A stretch of DNA of 64,000 nt from Helopsaltes ochotensis (taxonomy: Eukaryota; Chordata; Aves; Passeriformes; Locustellidae). The DNA is taken from contig VXBM01000057.1 in the NCBI GenBank assembly GCA_013400155.1, positions 441,354-505,353 on the forward strand, given 5' to 3'. The number at the start of each line of letters is the position of its first letter. The stretch's first letter is position 1. Under the pieces are notes generated by a model that saw nothing but the letters and a program-made list of their open reading frames with translations, did not search any database and was not told the origin of the DNA. The position numbers were made by a program, and so were the translations under genes. Shown here one piece after another: positions 11,501-24,384 of this stretch.

Positions 11501-12865
11501 GCTGGTCTGGTCGTGCAAAATTCTAGTAATTAGAAGCATTTTATTGCTTTTATTCAGGATGTGTGCATGTGGGGGGTCTGTTGCATGCACATGGGTTTTG
11601 TGTTGTTTCTTTCTCATGTCTGTGGTGCTGTGTGTCTGTGGCTCTATGCCCATATGTAACTGTGCCTCTCCATATTTATCTGTCATTTTGTGTCTGCATT
11701 GCTTAGTCTTTTAAGTGTCGCAGTTGCATTTATTGTCTGTGTATAGACGAGTTTTCCTGTACTATACACTAAGGGAAAAGAAATGTAGGGATAGCTTGCA
11801 TTTTGTTTTTGTCTTTGTCAAGAAAGTGCTTCACAATTGAGAAATATGAGTGAAAAAAAAATGAGACTATTTATGTTCCTTTCTTTCTCTTTTGTCTACA
11901 GTATTCTGTCTTATCTTCCCAGTCATGTATTTTCTTTTCTCTCCCTTTTCCCCCATCATGCTGCAAACTCCTGTTCCCATAACAAATGTTTTAAATGTTA
12001 TCTATCCTGCCTGTACAATCAGTCCCTGTTTCAGAGCATGTTTCTTGTACGGTAAATTTTTTTTTTAACAACTCATAGTAGTCCTTAACACAGCAAATTC
12101 TTGTAGCCAATTCTTGTAGCAAATTCTTTGGTTTGGTGTCTCTCCCCTTCAAATGGTCTCTGCTTATGGCACTCAGAATCTCAAAGAGCACAACACAGAG
12201 AAGCAGAACAAAAAACAAACTCCCCAAAATCTATAGGTCCTCAGTGGCTCAAAGGGGTCTTGGAAGAAGGTTTAGCTGATAAAATCCTTAGAGGGTGGTT
12301 GGAGGGGTGAGGCCAAATGGTTAATGTAGGATAAAATCTGCAGACCTTTTAATTCTCTTAGTGTTTGGCTTAACCTTGCCTTGACTCTGAAGAGATGGTG
12401 GTAAGTAAGGATGAGCTTGTATTAGAAATAGGATTCTCTCTTTCTGCCCAGCCTTGCCTGTGCCAGTTCCAGTATTACAGGGCATCAGAGCTACAAAATT
12501 CTCTATCAGTTTCTGCTGGTAGAGGTTTGGAACTGCCTCACTTCTCAATTAGTGTAATCAAAGCCAAGACCCTGGCATCTTTCCCAAAAGCTTTCTTCTC
12601 CCTGTGAAACACAGAATACTGAAAACCAGTCAGAAAAAGTGGAGCCAGACTGTAGCAAGCATTGGATTTCATTGGTGGTATAATAAGGAAGCTGCCTGTA
12701 GTGTCAGCCACTCTAAAGGAGACATACAGACAAGTTAAAGTGGTAATATGCATAATATCTGTCATCCAGATATTTCAGAGCATATAATAAGCTGTGATTA
12801 AATCATTAAACTAAGAACTTGAAAAGGGTCTGGCTGTGTTGACTGAGGATCTAAATGCAAGAAAT
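8600..12865. other. Noncoding DNA, no gene seen
   Basis: No gene or clear repeat. The 10650-11290 part has mixed composition with a G-rich run (GGGGGGCGGGGGAAGGG near 11229) and could be a conserved element. The 11550-11740 part is TG/CT-rich, which keeps the minus strand free of stops and yields a meaningless 192-codon frame (11108-11686). Near 12088-12128 the word AATTCTTGTAGC is repeated in tandem with a 13- to 14-base period. Confidence 0.6.
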
Positions 12866-12869
12866 CTCC

Positions 12870-13030
12870 AGTCTTCTTTCTACCTTGGTACCTGATTTAC
12901 CACTGCTATGAGCTAGTCATTTCACATAGATCTTTAATTTTCCCATCAATACCACCAGAAGTTAACAGTACTTAAGCAGAGCAGTACCTCTTATAGAGTT
13001 GTTTTGAAGGAAATGGAGACTTACTGAAGG
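12870..13030 (+). mobile_element. MIR-like ancient SINE
   Basis: The order of words matches the MIR/CORE-SINE consensus: CCACTGCTATGAGCTAGTCA (the GTGACCTTGGGCAAGTCA region), then TTTAATTTTCCCATC (CAGTTTCCTCATCTG region), then ACCTCTTATAGAGTTGTTTT (ACCTACCTCACAGGGTTGTTGTGAGG region). Divergence is high, as expected for an amniote-wide element. The assignment is from memory of the consensus and was not confirmed by a search. Confidence 0.5.
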
Positions 13031-13095
13031 AGTCTGTGTGAATTTTGCATGCCAGTTTGAAGTTCTTCAGGAGCAAAGTGGAGGAAGCATGTTAA

Positions 13096-13140
13096 GCATG
13101 AGATAATCATAGACAGCATGAGATCATCATAGAAGGCATG
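13096..13140 (+). repeat. 20-bp tandem duplication
   Basis: A unit beginning GCATGAGATAATCATAGA (13096-13115) is repeated at 13116-13135 with two or three changes and then starts a third time (GCATG, 13136-13140). This is a small local duplication with no wider array. Confidence 0.8.
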
Positions 13141-14473
13141 AAGGTCTACAAGCACCAGGGGAAAGACAATGTTAAAAACAGGAGCACTGCAGTTTTCAGG
13201 GACCCTAAATTAGGCTGTGGAACCTAGGAAGAGTTAGGTTTGCAGTTTGAACTGAGACACATGCAGTGCTTATGATCCGGTGCCTGATGGATCTCTCCTT
13301 TTATAACTTGTTTCACCATCACAAAGCCAAGTAAATAGACGAGAATAGAATGTCTATGTCCTGACACCCCGTCTCTTGCCATGAGTACTTAGACCAGCCA
13401 CCAAAAGTGTGAAGGATATGTCCTGACGTTTTCCTGCTTTGATTAGGACCATTGTTTTGATGATGAGCTTTAATTTTTCCCTAGAAATCAAGCAGTTTTC
13501 TCTGTTTATGGCTACACATGCATTTCATATGCCTGTCTTAAGCCAGATATAAGCAACCTTGTGAGACGTGCTCAGGAGCTGGCTTAGAGCAGAGTAGAGG
13601 AAAAGAGGAAGCCTGCAAGTCGCATCCTCCTGACCACCTTTCTCTTCATTAACGTGTGCAGTCACACTGCCCGAAAGAGCCATTCGAGGAGGTTTGAGAA
13701 TGTATGGATCTCCGTTTCACTTACCATCAAGATAAACAAGGGCGTCAGCGGAAGCAGAGCTTCTGAGGTGTTCTGTGTAATTCAGTGCCAGGCAGTAGTG
13801 ACTGCTACTTAGGAGATGGATTTATTAAGATTATTAGTACGTGTTATTTGGAGGTGACTGAAATCGCTGGGTGGACTCCAGAGGATTAGTTTTCCAAAGA
13901 TAGCAATGCAAAACAAAAAAAAGCAACCCCAAACAAACAAGTCACCAGTACCAGTTGTGTTTATTTAATAAAGTCTCTGCACAGGATTAGCTCACAAGCA
14001 TTTGCTTGTTTTTGTGACTGGAGATATGGGGGTTGGGAAGGAGGCACCACCTTAGCATGTAATTCCCCGAGTAAAAGCAAAGCTGCAGCACAGCATCTGG
14101 CCTGGTTCACAGAGTAGGTGACAATGCACTGTGAGCAGGGCAGGCAGAGGAGGAATCACCTCTCCCTGGATTGCACCGGATTTAGGCAGCCTAGTGTGCA
14201 GCAACTCTGATACAGAAATAACCTGTGTGAAGGAGGCTCTGCTCAGGAACTGTCACGTCCCTGTATAAAGGGCACGAGAGATTTAGGCAGGGCATCATGC
14301 TGATCTGAGCCCAAGAACTGGCCTATGGAGAGACAGCAGCAATCAAAATTAGTAATTTTCTATTGTGAGACTGTAAGAGGACCTCAAAGTGATTGTAGAC
14401 ATGAATTCACCAAACATCACCCCCATAAAGCCTATCTCTCTGGGATGGATGTTGGTGTTGCTAACCCTAGATG

Positions 14474-14530
14474 TCAAACTGGAGGCAGAGAGAGCTGTCC
14501 AAGCTCCCACAGAGATCAGGCCAGATGCAA
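14474..14530 (-). mobile_element. Probable MIR-like SINE fragment
   Basis: TCAAACTGGAGGCAGAGAGA, then GTCCAAGCTCCCACAGA, then CAGGCCAGATGCAAACAC, follow the order of the reverse-complement MIR core (AAACTGAGGCACAGAGAG, then GCCCAAGGTCACACAG, then GGCAGAGC). It is short and diverged, so this is a tentative call. Confidence 0.3.
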
Positions 14531-15210
14531 ACACAGAGAGAGTAGCAAAAGGGGAAGGTAAAATCAGGAGGAAAAAAAGGCATCCCTCAGAAAAAAACTG
14601 ATGGGGGAAGGGGCTTAAGGACCAATTTAGCCCATGTTTTAATGTTGCTAATGTTGCTAGACAAGTCCCTCCAAAATGCTGGTGGTTGGTGGTGCAGAAC
14701 AAATGAGTCAGTTCTGCAGTGCAGCTGCAGTCCTGCTTCAGTACTGTCACCCAGAAGTAGAGACACATGGGAGCTCCCTGCTGTCGCTTCAGCCTTCCCC
14801 AGCAATGCACTACCAGAAGCATGATCACCCAAAGGAGAAGTACCCTGATGCTCTTTTGCAATTCATTTAGGCCCCACTGGGATGTGGCAGGAGAGACTGA
14901 GGGATTCTCCACTCAAGCCAAGGTACTGAAAAGGTGACCAGTGCCCTTAAAATTTTCAGGGAAATTCCTTGTTTACTTTCATGAGAAGCTGCTTACTTGT
15001 TTCCTAAATCCACAGGGGTTGCTCTGTCTCCTCTTCCCTCCTTCAGAGAAGTCCCTTATTCAAAGCTAGGCCTGGTTTGCTATTGCCTGTGCTTCTCAAG
15101 ACTTTCCTAGATACCACAGCAACAGCAGCAGAACTGGATTTTGTAAACCTTTAATTTTATACAGAGTAGAATGGAACCTGTGAATACAATTCAACGACTT
15201 CATTCCTTAA

Positions 15211-15276
15211 GGGTGGGGGTTGGGGCTGGGAGGATGGGNNNNNNNNNNNNNNNNNNNNNNNNNNNNNNNNNNNNNN
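15211..15276. other. G-quadruplex-like run and assembly gap
   Basis: Bases 15211-15238 contain five G runs of three or more (GGG, GGGGG, GGGG, GGG, GGG) separated by 1 to 5 bases, which fits the usual G-quadruplex pattern. They run straight into 38 undetermined bases at 15239-15276. Sequence beyond the gap is ordinary. Sequencing dropout at the G-rich stretch is the likely cause, so the gap length should not be trusted. Confidence 0.85.
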
Positions 15277-18200
15277 TGTTCTTGGCATAAGCTATCACAA
15301 GTGGAAATAGGAGGAGGGAAAAGCTGCAGCTCACTGAAGTGGAAGAAAAAGGATGGGAACCCAGTGATGCAGTTTTATACTGCATAATAGAGGGGACAGA
15401 ATTGTCTGGTAACCTGTGTGCTAAATCCCATGCTGTGATTGAAGGATATGTCAGCAGTAACTAAAATAGAAGCACAGTGCGAGGCTCCAAACTACCCAGC
15501 TTTTACAGATGTCTTCGGTGCTAAAACTTGTATTACTAAAATCATTGATTCCTACTACAGAGAAGGTAGAGAGTGTTGGACTAGGAGGCAAAGGGAAGAA
15601 AAAGGAAGAAAAAGGGAAAAGGGGAAATGGAAACAGAAACAGACTGTAGTATTTCAGCATCATGTTTTCACCTCTATACTGGGCTTCAGATTTTTTCATA
15701 GAACTCATATTTATCTTTTGAGAAGCTGATGGATGAAGAAACTATTTTCTCTCATGGATAAAATAAAAGTACCCCCTTTAAAATAAAAAAGGCAGGATTT
15801 TCCTTTTCCATACGTTGGAGAAACATCCTCGTTCTCAGGAAAGGAAAGAAAAGCCTAACATTTATTTGGGAAACTCTTTGCAGTAGGAATAAAAGATAGC
15901 ACATGCCTAGTCTGCTCAAACTCTTTTGATTTACAAAGAAGTCAAAAGAGCTTATTGCTTTCACACTGTGAAGTTGGTCAAGAGGTGCAGATTGCAGTGT
16001 GATGCTGGAAAAATGATGGGGCTCTAGTGTAGGCCCTAGACTGCTGGAGGGTCTCACTTCTCCAGACAGAGAGAAGTGCTGTGGCACATTTTATTGCCAG
16101 GCTTTGTGAACCCATCCACAGTAAAGGGTCTTGACTTTGTGCCTGTGACTGATTTGCAACATCTAGAAAGATATCAAACCCCTATAGTAAGACTCATTTG
16201 ACTGCTCTAATTTACATCAGAGAATCCAGCACATTATGACTGGTGACACCAAGGGTGGTTTAAGATCACCTCTGTCCTTGAACTTAATACATACATAGAG
16301 TACAGCCAAGACTAAGGATCTGTCTCTTTCTGTGATAAATACCCACTTTTATGGGACTGTGGCCATGAGTTCAATTTAACATTATGAAGAAATTTTCTGT
16401 GATAATTCAGGTCCCAACTTCACTCTCATCTTTCTTTCCACCTGATACATTTTAGTATTTGGTATTATGCCTAATATGGAGAGATTCCAATGAATTAGAT
16501 GAGGCATTTAATAAAGGGGATGTCTGGACAGTGAGAAGTTTTTTATCTCTGAAAAGTCTTCCAGTGATTGTTGGAATATTCTATTTTAAAATGGATTTGG
16601 CTTAGAAGGGCCACATTTGTATGATTTGTCCTCAATAGAAATTAGAGCCTCTCAGTGTTTCTACGTGGTGGAATGATTATTTTTTTGAGTTATTCATTAT
16701 AGTCTTCTGAACCTCCCAGGAGTCCATGAGCTCTTTATGAGACATATAAAAGGATGCAGACTCACTAGCAGAGCAGAGAAATTCCCAGGAGGAGAGAGAT
16801 TTGTAACTAAACTGAGATGGATGGAAAGAGATGGGAAAAGTAAACTTCAGAAAGCCTGGAATAAAAGCAAATTCTTTAACAGCCTAACAATGATCTAGAC
16901 TCCTGCAAGTCAGGAACAGAGCAGGCTATACTGAGGATGTTTAGAAAAAACCCACAGGACCAACCTGCAAAGTTTTGTTTCATATCTGTTTTGGCAGCCG
17001 GAGAAACATAGAAGAGGGTTTGTTTTCTAAGTCTTTCTCAAAACAGTGACCCTGAAAAAAACATGCCTGTTACCTTCAGAGGACCTACTCATCTTACTGA
17101 CATGTAGAATACTCTCCAAAAGAAGAATAATTTCTTCAAAGTACAATAAACAGGGCATACAGGTCAAAGTGAAAAACAGCAAACCCGTTATTTCTGAGAA
17201 TTTACAAATTAAAGAATTTAAAGATAATACAGACAGAAGTTGTACATACTATAAATGCCTCAGTGTCTTAATAAACAGTTCTGGGATTCCCAGACTGCTT
17301 AAGAAAAGCCCTTTGCATAGCAAAGCCCTTTCTCACAAAGAGACAATTAGATAAATGCCACCTGCTGATTGCAAAACTGGCTAAAATTTACTGGGATCCA
17401 CAAATCTTACAGGCTCCAGCTAATTTTCCTACCTGGAAACAAAGTCTGGTAGAGCTGCATATTAAATGGAATGCGAGAGCCAAAGCTAGCTAACTAATGG
17501 AGACGTATTTGTGAATATTTGTTCAGTGACAATATTGCCAAAATTCTCAGTATTATTGATAATGAATTATTTAATCACCTCCAGATGAAACTCCAACAGA
17601 ATCCCTGTCTGTACTGCTCTGCCAACAAGTATTATGCATTCACAGCGTTCCCTCTGCAGTGACTGCAGAAATGTGCTCTGCTTGCCATTCTCAAGAGAGG
17701 ATTTGACTCTGCTGCTATCAGCTAAGTCAAAGTTTCACAGTACTGACAGAGCTACTTGGTCAGGGATGGACCGAGTCAGGCCTATGGGCACAGCTGGGCT
17801 AGTGGGTATGCTCAGGACAGGGATCCACCAGGGATATGCCCAAACAGAAGCATCATGTACAAATAAATGGGTGCATATGAGACACCAGTTTAGTGCCTGG
17901 TAGTGTTTCTCCCCCCATATAGGTTTGTGCGCTTTAAAAGTGTGCACGGGCTCATGCAGCTGTGGGACAAATACATGTTTTTGGCCACTGTGCATTGGGG
18001 TAGATGTGCCTATGCAATATGGGCTGTCCTACCTGTGCACTTTGGGGCACTGATCTTCATGAAGAGTCTGGAGTAAAGGGAATTCCACAGGACTTTGTTT
18101 TCTGTCTCCTCCTCTACTTTGTCTCTCATTTTCCTGTAAGCTTTTCTGCAAACAAGTCCTTACACAGCCAGGATATGGGACAGCCCTCGTGCACAGCTGT

Positions 18201-20769
18201 TCAGAACTGCATGCTGCTGCATGGAGTGGCTGCAGGTGTCTGTCCTGCCTGCAGCATCAGCCCAAGGATGCCTCTGCCTCTTCTTGTGTCATCTGCAGCT
18301 CACCAGCAGCAGTTTCTCCCCTTGGCCTGAGGACTTGCCTGGGCTTCTGCCCAGATCTGCTGTTCAAGCAAAGGGCAGAGGCAGCACTCAGTGAGGAAGT
18401 CCTGCATATTTCAGGCTGTTTTAAGGATGTTTGTTCCAGACGGCCCAGTTTGTTGATCTCACTTGTTTTTAACTCATGCAAGGCACATAATTCAGGTCAG
18501 CTCTTTCCTCACTCTCCTCTCTGTCCTGCCCTACTGGAGTGCATGCTATTTCCAGATGAGGTCACACATTCCCCCCTCTTTCTCCTACCACTCTTGAGCC
18601 TGTTCTTTCCATTAGGGTTTAATGAGAGGCCCACTTGCCTGGCAATCCCAGCCCTCCAGTCACTGCTGCAGCCAAGGTCAATCCCGGGGCAAGAATTGTC
18701 CACAAATACAGACACCAGAGTGAAGGGAAGGAAAGAACAATAAGAGCCATTTACTTCCCAATGCACTTAAGCGCTTGAGAGAAAATGCCCCCCCAGATTG
18801 CTGAGTCAGCAGCGGCTGACAAATTAGTCAACAGGATGACTGGGCCTCAGCTCCTGGCAATTAGCATGGACAAAGCTTTGTGTGTGCCTGTGTGTTTTCC
18901 TATTAGCTGCGGCTTGCACGCCTGTGAAGGGAGGAGGGACTGGGGAAGGAAATGGATTGCTTTGACTTCACAAACACATGGAATTTGCATTCCCAAGGTT
19001 GCACAGCATTCATCTGGCTTCCTGTATCAGCATCTTTGCAGGCTGTAGCCATTAAGAATAAAGTATGCTGAGAGCCTCTTAAGAGGGAGGTGCATCAACA
19101 CAGCTGGAGGAAGGGTGAGCCCTGAATTGTAGTAGCAGAGGCACTTCAAATTGGGAGGGGTTGTTTAACCCATCAGTGTGGCCAACAAAACCAGTACTGT
19201 AAGGGTCAAGGAGTGTTGGAGCAAGAGGAGTTTACTGGTGAGAACAGCATTGCTAGTATATTCAGTATAGGAGTAGGAAAGGTGTCACAGATCCAGAGTG
19301 AGAGGCTTTGGCAGAGCTCAGGGTGATGAAATGATAGAGACAGAGGGGGATAAGGACTGGACTAAAAGAGGATTCTGTAGGTCAGGAGTTCAGTGTCTTG
19401 TCAAAGCGATTTGGGAAGCCAGGGGCTAAAAGGTGGAGCTGCAGGTCAGGATTAAGCTGAAAGTAGGAGCTGTGTTCTGTCACCATTTGGCAGAGGTCAC
19501 TGCCTCCAAAGCAGGCTGCAGCAGTCATGGCCCATGCTGTGAACAATGACATTTCCTGGATTCAGCATGAGTGGAACTACAAACACACGTTGTTGTTAAA
19601 ATCCTGTGCATGCCCTCTTGTCTTTCCATCTCTGAGGCCAAGTCACCAGTGCTCTCAGACGGGGTATGAATTGCAAATCCTCAGAGGACCCAAGAAGAAA
19701 GGTCAAGTACAACTGTTTTTTTAGCCTCACCTTCACCCATTGCATATCCATGTTCCTGTTAAGGCAGACGCTACCATGTTATCATCCTCATTTATGATAA
19801 GCTGGTCAGAGTGATTTAGCCGAATTCTGTGGTGACCCCAGCTCTGAAAGGCCTTGCTGTGACCCGTGAAGGTTTAGGGGGCTTTGATCTGGGTGCTTGG
19901 AGACCCATCTCTCTGCTTACAGGCTTTCACAAAAGCTGAGCTCAACTGAGACCTGCAAATGCATTCAAGTTATCAGGCCTCCTATTTGTGAGAATGGGGA
20001 TGAGAGACAATGTCTTTGTATTCCCGGCACCACTACATGCTCCTTTGCTAAGCATAACTGGAATCCCTGAACTTCAAATCCTGCTGCTGAGAGCCTAGCA
20101 ACAAGTGAATGTATCTACTTAAGCTTTTAAGGGACTAGGTTAGTGGAGGTAAAAGTAGGTCGGAATGTTTTATTTTCTGAGTTTGTTGGATTTCTTTCTA
20201 GGAACTGTAATGCTCTGCTTTGTAAGTCACCTCTGTATCAAGAGACTAGCAGCGCCGTATCCATTTACACACCTTTATGCCACACTAAACCTGAGACAGT
20301 TCATTCCTTTCTGCTGACAGACGACAGAAGCCACAGCAGCTTCATACTACTTCACCTTTACCAAAGGAGAGGAGTATGCACCAAGGTGCTTCCTGCAGAG
20401 CAGCTGACACTCAGCAGCTTGCTGTTCCTATGGTGACCTCTCCGACCCTTGTGATTTTCTGCTTGGTTGTAGGCTGATTTGGGGCAGATTTTTACTGATC
20501 TCTTAGCTGCTGAATAGTGTTTTCTGAAAATACTAGCTGGCATCTATCTGCATAATTAGGGGTCTAAATAGCTTTTGAATCTGGGTGTCCCTTCATGCTT
20601 TGATTCTGCATCCAGTAAAAAGGTCTAACTGTAGTTTGGGCTTGTGTCAGGGTTGTACATCTACACATGAATGTGGCTGTGGAGGAGCTGTGGCTATCTA
20701 GGTGCTCCTGTTTTCTCAAGGAATGCGGCTAGGACCTTCCTTCTGCTCATCCTGTCATGGCAGTGGTTA

Positions 20770-21314
20770 CACAGTGTCCTAGGTTACAATGTAAGATGTA
20801 CCCAAAGACTGTATCCTATCACCATCTTCATGAGCTGTTGAAACCAGGCGGGGCAGTCCTGTTAATGGGCCCATCAATGCCTTGCCGAATGACTCATGGA
20901 TAACTCCCTCCAGGAGCTATCTCTGTTTAATGGGCAATTAAGGACCCACTGCATGACTCATAGAATGATATCATCCCATTGTGAGATGCTCTGCCCAGGG
21001 GGAGGAGCCAACATTCCCACCTGGATATAATGTGGGATTTGGGACTTTGTGCCCTTACCCACTGGATTTTGCAGAGGACAAGAGCTACCAGACCTTTTCT
21101 ACGAGATCACTGCTTCAACTAGACTGCTTCGTCTGGACCTCTACCACCACCTTAACTAACAGGGTGTCAGGTTGTATTCTGACTCTGTCAGTGGTTTTGC
21201 TTTTGTACTATTGCATTTATTTTATTTTATTTTACTTCTTTCTTTTCCTCTTATTAAATTGTATTTCTGACTTGGAGTGTCTCACTGGTTTTGCTTTCAA
21301 ACCGGAACACACAG
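20770..21314 (+). mobile_element. Solo LTR of an endogenous retrovirus (ERVL-like)
   Basis: The LTR itself is 20775-21309 (535 bases). It begins TGTCCTAGG and ends GGAACA, giving the TG...CA ends of a retroviral LTR. A perfect 5-base target duplication CACAG flanks it (20770-20774 and 21310-21314). A 5-bp duplication is typical of ERVL-type (class III) elements. Inside are two perfect AP-1 sites TGACTCA (20890-20896 and 20954-20960), a TATA-like GATATAA (21024-21030), a T-rich segment (about 21215-21250) and a polyadenylation signal ATTAAA (21253-21258). This order gives U3-R-U5 on the plus strand. No internal gag/pol/env sequence or second LTR is present, so it is a recombination-derived solo LTR. 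The intact duplication and ends suggest modest age. I recall similar LTRs from songbird genomes, but the family name was not checked. Confidence 0.85.
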
Positions 21315-22802
21315 CACTTCAGTTATGCTGCTGTCCCTGAGCTTCAAAATTTTAATCTATGAATTTTCTCATCCTGTCAGCCAGGACTGGGAGTTACAAG
21401 GAGTAAACCCATTTCATCCAGGATTCAAAGCACTACAGATGCTCAAAAATAGTGAGTCCTTATTGCTTGTCCTTGACCTTCTTCAGTACCAAGAAACTTC
21501 ATAAGTCTTGCACCATATAGAAAAACCCACGGCTATCTATTCCATGTAAAACACATAATTTATCAGATATGCATCCCATAAGGAACCATGGACAAAGATC
21601 AGCCAAATTGTCTCTCTGTTAACCTTCCTTGTGAATATCAGAAAGTGGTTTATCTCTTTATCACAAGAGATAAAGTTCAGGGTAGCTTTGCTGCAAATTC
21701 AGGGCCTTAGTTTTAGTTCCATAATTTTGCAGCACTTAACTTTCTACAATTCTATGATATGTCAAACACAGTTCCTAGAAAAATCCAGACTTGTTCCTAT
21801 GAGGTGCAACTGCAGTAAGACACATGCTGACCGCAGCATTTACAAGGACATCTGAAGGGGCACCACGGTATCATAACGAAAAATATGTTAAGGACAAGGT
21901 AGTGCCTAAGTGTTACAGCAAAGACTCAAGGGTGTCTAAGATACTGTAACTTTGAGAGTTAGGCACTCATTCCACTGAATTTCATTCTAAATGAGCTATG
22001 CTTCCTGCAGCAAGCAAACCAGGGATGGATACAGAGCAGGGGTGCAGATGTATTTTAGTAACATGGAGTTACAACAGATTGCTACTAACAATAATTCCCA
22101 GATTCCCATTTCTTTCCTGAAGCACATTCCTAAAGCAGCTACTTTTGGGAAAGCACCTGCAAATAACACTCCCTGTCTACTGATACCTTCTTTCACACCT
22201 CTGCTCTTTAAAGTGGGTATTTTTTATGATGGAAGTCACTCAGTTAATTTCGGAGTCTAAAAGGTACATGCAGGACAGGGCATGTTTTTTTAACATGGCC
22301 TTGACATTATTCTTCCTGCCCTCCTGGAAGTAATGCGTCTGAGGAATGCAGTGGCCTCTTTTCTGACCTGGTAAGCAGTGCCATTTGTAGTCTTGATACT
22401 TGTCCCAGTGGGACTTGGGCTGAGATTTTTGATCCTTCCCTTGCCCAGTTCATTTTGTCCAGCATGCCAAAAAGGTGTCAAATGTCATTTTTGTAATAAT
22501 TAATCTAGATGGGCTGAACCTGGTGACATAGAGGTGAAAGGATCTGGAGTCTGTTTTCCTGTCCTGCTAAACTAGCCAATATCTCCTTGTGCTTATTCAG
22601 CAGGTTAACTCTGATAGTATGGTAGTATGAATCTTTTGCTACCATTTAGCTAATAGCTACATTTCCTGTTGCAAAATCGTGTAAAGGGAAATAAGAACAG
22701 CTGTGGCAGGAGACAAAGGCATAATTCAGTGGCTGGTTTAAGGTGTGCTCGTGAGGTAGGTTGATTACTTTTTAGCAGCAGGTCTGACAAAATGTTGAGC
22801 AT

Positions 22803-22842
22803 ATATCCCTGAAAAGGGATATTTGGTTTTTACAAACCAAAT
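22803..22842. repeat. Two adjacent perfect hairpins
   Basis: ATATCCCT-GAAA-AGGGATAT (22803-22822) is an 8-bp perfect stem closed by a GAAA loop. ATTTGGTTT-TTAC-AAACCAAAT (22821-22842) is a 9-bp perfect stem. The two share the bases at 22821-22822, so both stems cannot form completely at once. The AT-rich second stem could also form in DNA as a cruciform. No associated gene, SINE or terminator context is visible. Confidence 0.8.
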
Positions 22843-23017
22843 GCTTGAGATTATCATTTCACCACTTCTGCTAGCTGTTCTTAGGTCTCAGATAACACAG
22901 ATCAGATCCAGCCTAACAAGAATGAAAGGACTATAGCATCTAAATAAGATATTAACAACGCCCCCCCATAATATCAGTGGTAAAAATAATTAAGTCTTTC
23001 TGCTTCTCTAGTGTGTT

Positions 23018-23080
23018 CCATCTGAGGGTCTCAAAGCATTTTACAAGCATCAATTAATTAAACTTTCATCTTCTCCTTGA
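23018..23080 (-). mobile_element. MIR-like SINE 3' end
   Basis: CTGAGGGTCTCAAAGCATTT, then TACAAGCATCAATTAATTAA, matches the reverse complement of the tail of amniote MIR-type SINEs (CTCAAAGCACTTTACAAACATTAATTAATTAATCC pattern, given here only as a family motif). The core of the element is not recognisable on the far side. Family name from memory. Confidence 0.5.
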
Positions 23081-24384
23081 GGCTTTTTCTGTGCTGGAGG
23101 TGGTGCAGTCCAGTTGGGTAGATGTGGCTGTTGAAATCACAGCTGATTCTCAAACCAGTGGTTAGAAACTGCCTCTGGAAATCTTCAGTTCTTACAGCTG
23201 CTGCCTTTTTGTCCTGCAACTGTGCTTCCCCATCTTAGTTTGGTGTATGATTTCTCTTCATCTGGCCCATGAATGCTCAAATATGCAGGTCCCATCTTCT
23301 AGTTCTGTCTCATTTGAGCAGGTGATGCCATTGGCACGATCCCTAGGAGCTAAACTCACCCACCACTAGCCCCAGAATTACTGAAGTATTTAAGTAGCTT
23401 AAAGACACTTTGAGTTCTGTAATCCTCCCTCCCACTTAGACCAGGGGATCTGGACTAGAAAGAAATTAAAAGATAAGGGATAAAGATCACTAAGCACAAA
23501 TATTTGAAATTAACTCTTTAGGTAAGCATTTACATTTGAAATATGCCAGGTGTTTACAGATAAAATACAGAAATTGCTTATCCCATTGTTGAAATGCAGT
23601 CATTCTTAGTTGTCATGACAATTATTTAACAATACAGAGTAGCACTTTCATCATCTCTTATGGAAGGGATCACATTATATCCAGCTGAAATTGAAGTGGG
23701 AGAAGATGGAACTGCCCAAGCTGGGAGGTAGTCATTGGGATTCTGGTCCCATCTGAAAAGAAATGTATCAGAGAATCTGGAATAATAATTACAATCATAG
23801 TTAATATATTATATTACTTGACTTTTTTAAAAGTTATAATAAAAACAGTAATAGTAATAAGCAACTCTGCAAAGTATGCAGAAAGCCATTGGGCTTTTGT
23901 TAGCGAGAAACTGTAGAAAAACTTTTGCATTGGTATTTATGTAACATCTTCTGTCTTGGGGATCCCAAATTGTGTCACCAACTGCAGCAATGAAAACCTC
24001 CTGAACATGGCAAGCCATATGTTGTTCTGTTAACAACATATTTTTGGAAATCATCTGTAGCATTTCTAATCAGAAATATGTAAAGTATTTGATTTCATTA
24101 ATTTGAGTTCAATGTTGTGCATTCCTCACCTAGAAACCAAACCAACTGGCACATTATAAATATGCCGGCATATAGAATTGTAGGTTGAATGACTAATTTA
24201 ATAATGTGTACTGCTAACTGTGTATTGTACGTTTCTTTCTGAGCAATGAAGGTATTTTACAAAGGCTGGTGGCAATAGAGAATGATATTTTCAGTTAATT
24301 GGAAATGCATACTTTGTTCCCAAGACACACAATTATCCATTCATTGAATTCTACACTTATTTTTTGTGTTTAGTGCGTTTTAGT

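Larger units (their letters stand above)
13141..20769. other. Noncoding DNA with relics and a gap
   Basis: No gene is supported. The 187-codon frame at 14349-14912 (minus) and the 184-codon frame at 18189-18743 (plus) have no recognisable domain. A purine-rich patch lies at 15585-15650. The assembly gap and a MIR-like piece are listed separately. The rest of the stretch shows nothing I can name. Confidence 0.6.

Noticed and set aside
11108..11686. 192-codon minus-strand open frame
   Set aside because: Lies largely in TG/CT-rich DNA with few stop triplets on the minus strand; no recognisable motif.
20420..20440. GTTCCTATGGTGAC considered as an X-box
   Set aside because: Both half-sites carry a mismatch at a key position.
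20981..21340. 119-codon plus-strand frame
   Set aside because: It starts inside the solo LTR and runs past its right edge, so it is not a retroviral or host gene.
21735..21760. ATTCTATGATAT resembling a CR1 3' end
   Set aside because: Only about ten bases match and the preceding CCAACC-type sequence is missing.
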